Shown here in pieces: positions 13,702 through 15,907 of a stretch of DNA of 15,907 bases. Made by a program: the position numbers and the translations under genes. The stretch lies in contig JBJORF010000100.1 of the NCBI GenBank assembly GCA_046049545.1, positions 1 to 15,907 of the forward strand. The letters are read 5' to 3'. Each line of letters opens with the position of its first letter. Within the stretch, counting starts at the first letter, position 1. The stretch is from Romeriopsis sp046049545. Its GTDB lineage: Bacteria; Cyanobacteriota; Cyanobacteriia; Leptolyngbyales; Leptolyngbyaceae. The notes beneath the pieces are model-generated. The model was not told the origin of the DNA, ran no database searches, and saw only the letters and a list, made by a program, of their open reading frames with translations.

Positions 13702-13914
13702 ATGGCAACTCCCGGCGCAAAGCTTGACGAACAAGGCAAGTTAAACGTGTTTGCGATCGAGCCGCAGATGTACGTTAGCGAAGATCAGCAGTTTGGTTTC
13801 AATAAGTACGCCGAGCAAATGAATGGTCGACTGGCGATGATTGGGTTTGTGTCGTTGTTGTTGCTGGAAGTTTTGAGCGGCCATGGCATCGTCGGGTTCT
13901 TGGCGAACCTCTAG
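13702..13914 (+). CDS. high-light-inducible protein (HLIP, one-helix Cab-like)
   Basis: HLIPs are single-helix relatives of plant light-harvesting proteins. They sit in the thylakoid membrane, bind chlorophyll and carotenoid, and protect photosystem II assembly and chlorophyll recycling under excess light. The 70-residue protein has the family layout: a soluble N-terminus (KLDEQGKLNVFAIEPQMY), then AEQMNGRLAMIGF at 37-49 with the chlorophyll-binding E38, N41 and R43, a hydrophobic helix (about 45-60) and the GHGIVGFLANL end. ATG 13702 is chosen because it gives the usual length and has GGAG 8 nt upstream; upstream ATGs would overlap the -10 box. The promoter carries RpaB-like elements and a strong terminator follows, so this is a single-gene unit. 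Confidence 0.95.
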   Translation: MATPGAKLDEQGKLNVFAIEPQMYVSEDQQFGFNKYAEQMNGRLAMIGFVSLLLLEVLSGHGIVGFLANL

Positions 13915-13975
13915 GATGCGTCGCGCGGATCATGCCGCCGCTGGCATCCAGCATTCACTAAATTCCTACCTAGAG

Positions 13976-14006
13976 GCGCGATCGTTGTGATGATCGCGCT
14001 TTTTTT
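13976..14006 (+). terminator. strong rho-independent terminator of the HLIP gene
   Basis: GCGCGATC (13976-13983) pairs perfectly with GATCGCGC (13992-13999) around an 8-nt loop, followed by seven T (14000-14006). It isolates the HLIP transcript from exbD and shows that the open frame of exbD upstream of 14128 is not translated from this side. Confidence 0.9.
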
Positions 14007-14127
14007 GTGGCCTGTTTTGATTAACGTCTATACTCAGAAAGTCCCTAGGCTAGCAGTGACAGCCGTCATGGCCTGCCCCCACAAACCTCAGTGGCCGACC
14101 CCTTTGATACTTTTGGTTTGCTCAATC

Positions 14128-14535
14128 ATGCGTTTACCCGATGAACCCGATCTTCCCCCACAGATCAACATCGTGCCGATGATCGATGTGGTCTTTGCAC
14201 TGCTGACGTTTTTTATCATGTCGTCTTTGGTGCTGACCCGATCGGAGGGCTTACCGATCAATCTCCCGGAATCGAACACCAGTAAGGCTCAAGGCAGTCA
14301 ACCGATCGAGGTGACGATCGACCAAAAAGGACAGCTTTCGATTAACCGATCGGTGATCACGATTGCCCAGGTCGCCCAGCAGGTTCAGGCGTTGCTCCCC
14401 GCCGATCGCAACACCATCGTCGTGATTAATGCCGACTCCCGCGTCAGCCACGGTCAAGTCGTCACCGTCATGGATCAAATTCGCCGGATTCAAGGAGTCA
14501 AACTCGCGATCAAAACCCAGCGCGCGAAGAATTAG
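14128..14535 (+). CDS. exbD: biopolymer transport protein ExbD/TolR family
   Basis: ExbD/TolR proteins work with ExbB/TolQ as proton-driven motors in the inner membrane, powering TonB-dependent outer-membrane uptake or Tol functions. The 135-residue product has the standard form: a short cytoplasmic N-terminus (MRLPDEPDLPPQ), one transmembrane helix at about 15-37 (INIVPMIDVVFALLTFF) with the essential proton-carrying aspartate D20, then a periplasmic domain with LPINLPES and a VVINADSRVSHG segment. ATG 14128 is preferred over the start at 13987, which lies in the loop of the HLIP terminator hairpin. No exbB or tonB is adjacent, which is unusual, since exbB normally precedes exbD. It converges on a porin gene across tandem terminator hairpins. 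Confidence 0.9.
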   Translation: MRLPDEPDLPPQINIVPMIDVVFALLTFFIMSSLVLTRSEGLPINLPESNTSKAQGSQPIEVTIDQKGQLSINRSVITIAQVAQQVQALLPADRNTIVVINADSRVSHGQVVTVMDQIRRIQGVKLAIKTQRAKN

Positions 14536-14554
14536 ACCGCTGCCGACTTGCGTC

Positions 14555-14599
14555 AACCGAAAAGCCCCCGGATGGTGATCATCCAGGGGCTTTTCGGTT
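14555..14599. terminator. bidirectional terminator between exbD and the porin gene
   Basis: A 20-bp stem with one mismatch (14555-14574 with 14580-14599) has a 5-nt loop. It carries an AAAAGCCCC side and a GGGGCTTTT side, so both strands end in a T-run after a GC stem. It serves both convergent genes. Confidence 0.88.
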
Positions 14600-14601
14600 G
14601 C

Positions 14602-14624
14602 GAGGGGTTGAAATTCAACCCCTC
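14602..14624. terminator. second palindrome, probably terminator or attenuator for the porin gene
   Basis: GAGGGGTTGAA (14602-14612) and TTCAACCCCTC (14614-14624) form a perfect 11-bp palindrome around one base, 17 bp from the porin stop. There is no T-run after it, so it probably protects the 3' end or adds to the adjacent terminator. Confidence 0.5.
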
Positions 14625-14640
14625 ACTATCCGAGTCAACC

Positions 14641-15907
14641 TTAGAAGCTGAAGGTTGTGCGGAGCGTCCCAACGTAAACAGTGTCGTTGTTCTTATTATG
14701 CTCCGGATTAAACAGCACAAGCAGACCCGGCGTGATCGCAATCTTGTCGTTCAGCTTGTAACGATAGAGCGCTTCTAAGTGATAGCTGGTGTCCACATTC
14801 TCCCGCGCACCGCCATCGGCATCCGTCACCCGTGGCGGCATCCCGAAGACGATCCCGGCCAGATTGCCCTTACCACCGACATCTGAGGCCGTCAGCGCGG
14901 CTGCCCAGTTCCAGATCGTGGAAGCCTGAGCGGTATTGGTGCGATTCACCGCTTGTGTTAGACCCGCCCAACCGGAAAGCCCCAGGGTTTTGCCCAGCTT
15001 GACGTTAGCTTGGACACCATAGTTATCGGTGGAAGTGGCCACCGCACCAAAGGGCCGAATCGCCAGCGCACTGCCAGTGCTTCCCGTCGCATCGGCCTGA
15101 GTTCCCCGATCGTAGCCCCGCACGTAGGCCAAGCTCAGCCCTAACGCCGGGGATGCTTGGAAGTTCACCTGCCCCATCGCTCCGAAGGAACCATCAACCA
15201 AACCACCATTGCTAGGGTTCGCAGCGCTATCCGCCAGGTAGGCGAGGTCAACACCCAACTGCTTCGAGAGCGCCACGTTCACTGTCGCCCCGGTTCCCCC
15301 GGCACCGTAGCGATAGATTGGGTTAAACCGCCCAAAGCGCGAGATCGCACCCGCCGAATCGCTGGCCAAGGGGCTGCGGTTTTCCGCGTTGGCATAGATT
15401 TCGCCCCCGATCGCATCGACGGTCAAGCGGATCTTGTCGCTAAGGGGCGTGCGGTAGTAGAGCTTGTTAATCAATGCTTCATTCGCCCCCGAACCCGTCA
15501 CACCGTCATAGGATAAGCGGGACATCGGTGTGCCCGTAACGCCTTGGAAACTCGGCACATTACTGGCCTGAATCCGGGTAAACAGCAAATCTTTGCCGTT
15601 GAAGCTGGTGTTCAACATCAAACGGGCGCGGTAGCTGAACGTGGTATTTTCGCTCACATCCGGACGGGGGGCATTCGTCACCGTACCGGGAACGCCATCA
15701 ACACTGGTCAAGGTTGCGGCCTGCTCATCCCCCAGTGCTCCCGAAACGGAAAAGATCACTTCGCCCTTGAGTTTTGTGGTGGTGGAGAACTGCTGCTTCT
15801 CCAACGTCGCAATCTTCGCTTCCGCTGCATCCACCCGACCGCGCAGGGTCGCCAGTTCCGCCGCAAATTCTTCTTGCAGCTTTTGCAGTACCGCCAGGTC
15901 TTCCTTC
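14641..15907 (-). CDS. iron uptake porin, SLH/OprB type (5' end outside window)
   Basis: This is the C-terminal part, about 422 residues, of a cyanobacterial outer-membrane porin. It begins within the coiled coil that links the peptidoglycan-binding SLH domain to the barrel (EDLAVLQKLQEEFAAEL, then a second heptad segment), followed by QFSTTTKLKGEVIF, the usual start of the OprB-type beta barrel. The rest is alternating barrel strands with glycine- and asparagine-rich loops, ending in TTFSF with the terminal phenylalanine needed for barrel insertion. Members carry inorganic ions and are annotated as iron uptake porins. The signal peptide and SLH domain lie beyond the edge. The frame stays open to the last base, so the GTG near 15834 is not a true start. 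Confidence 0.93.
   Translation of the reverse strand, partial: KEDLAVLQKLQEEFAAELATLRGRVDAAEAKIATLEKQQFSTTTKLKGEVIFSVSGALGDEQAATLTSVDGVPGTVTNAPRPDVSENTTFSYRARLMLNTSFNGKDLLFTRIQASNVPSFQGVTGTPMSRLSYDGVTGSGANEALINKLYYRTPLSDKIRLTVDAIGGEIYANAENRSPLASDSAGAISRFGRFNPIYRYGAGGTGATVNVALSKQLGVDLAYLADSAANPSNGGLVDGSFGAMGQVNFQASPALGLSLAYVRGYDRGTQADATGSTGSALAIRPFGAVATSTDNYGVQANVKLGKTLGLSGWAGLTQAVNRTNTAQASTIWNWAAALTASDVGGKGNLAGIVFGMPPRVTDADGGARENVDTSYHLEALYRYKLNDKIAITPGLLVLFNPEHNKNNDTVYVGTLRTTFSF

Noticed and set aside
13987..14127. N-terminal extension of exbD starting in the HLIP terminator
   Set aside because: The extension would begin in the loop of a strong terminator and does not look like an ExbD N-terminus; ATG 14128 gives the normal family form.
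1..15907. CRISPR array, tRNA, rRNA, insertion sequence or prophage
   Set aside because: I found no regularly spaced short repeats, no cloverleaf or rRNA sequence, and no transposase, integrase or phage structural gene by reading both strands.

Overview
The window is a piece of a cyanobacterial chromosome. The evidence is a high-light-inducible protein (HLIP), a cyanobacterial-type SUI1 translation factor, an OprB-type iron uptake porin, dispersed trp genes, and at least eight exact copies of the HIP1 palindrome GCGATCGC (for example 2076-2083, 2373-2380, 3162-3169, 4147-4154, 4621-4628, 5563-5570, 6253-6260, 10303-10310). Most of it is housekeeping DNA. I see no CRISPR array, tRNA, rRNA, transposase or prophage module.

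Left edge (1-1550), the most accessory-looking part: the end of an unrecognised reading frame; a TPR protein that has lost its N-terminal part and carries two almost identical 120-bp repeats; a structured palindromic repeat element; and a type II toxin-antitoxin pair (Gp49/HigB-like toxin followed by an XRE-type antitoxin).

Core metabolism (1600-6830): SUI1 (minus) and trpB (plus) diverge from a 78-bp spacer with overlapping -10 boxes. A second copy of the palindromic element lies between convergent trpB and a class I methyltransferase with an N-terminal signal sequence. That methyltransferase diverges from lpdA (dihydrolipoamide dehydrogenase), which is followed on the same strand by trpC.

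Middle (6850-11510): a 78-aa conserved cyanobacterial protein, an unrecognised coiled-coil protein, then on the minus strand PBP2 (elongation transpeptidase) and a MidA/NDUFAF7-type methyltransferase.

Right part (11730-15907): a small conserved protein; about 700 bp without a convincing gene; rpmF (ribosomal protein L32) followed on the minus strand by a YedY/sulfite-oxidase-like molybdoprotein; the HLIP gene with a light-response-like promoter and a strong terminator; exbD without exbB; tandem terminator hairpins; and the 3' part of a porin gene running off the end.

No single undescribed system stands out. The best leads are the two related palindromic elements with a conserved core and different outer stems, the repeat-rich HLIP promoter, the exported methyltransferase, and the truncated TPR gene with its sharp left junction.
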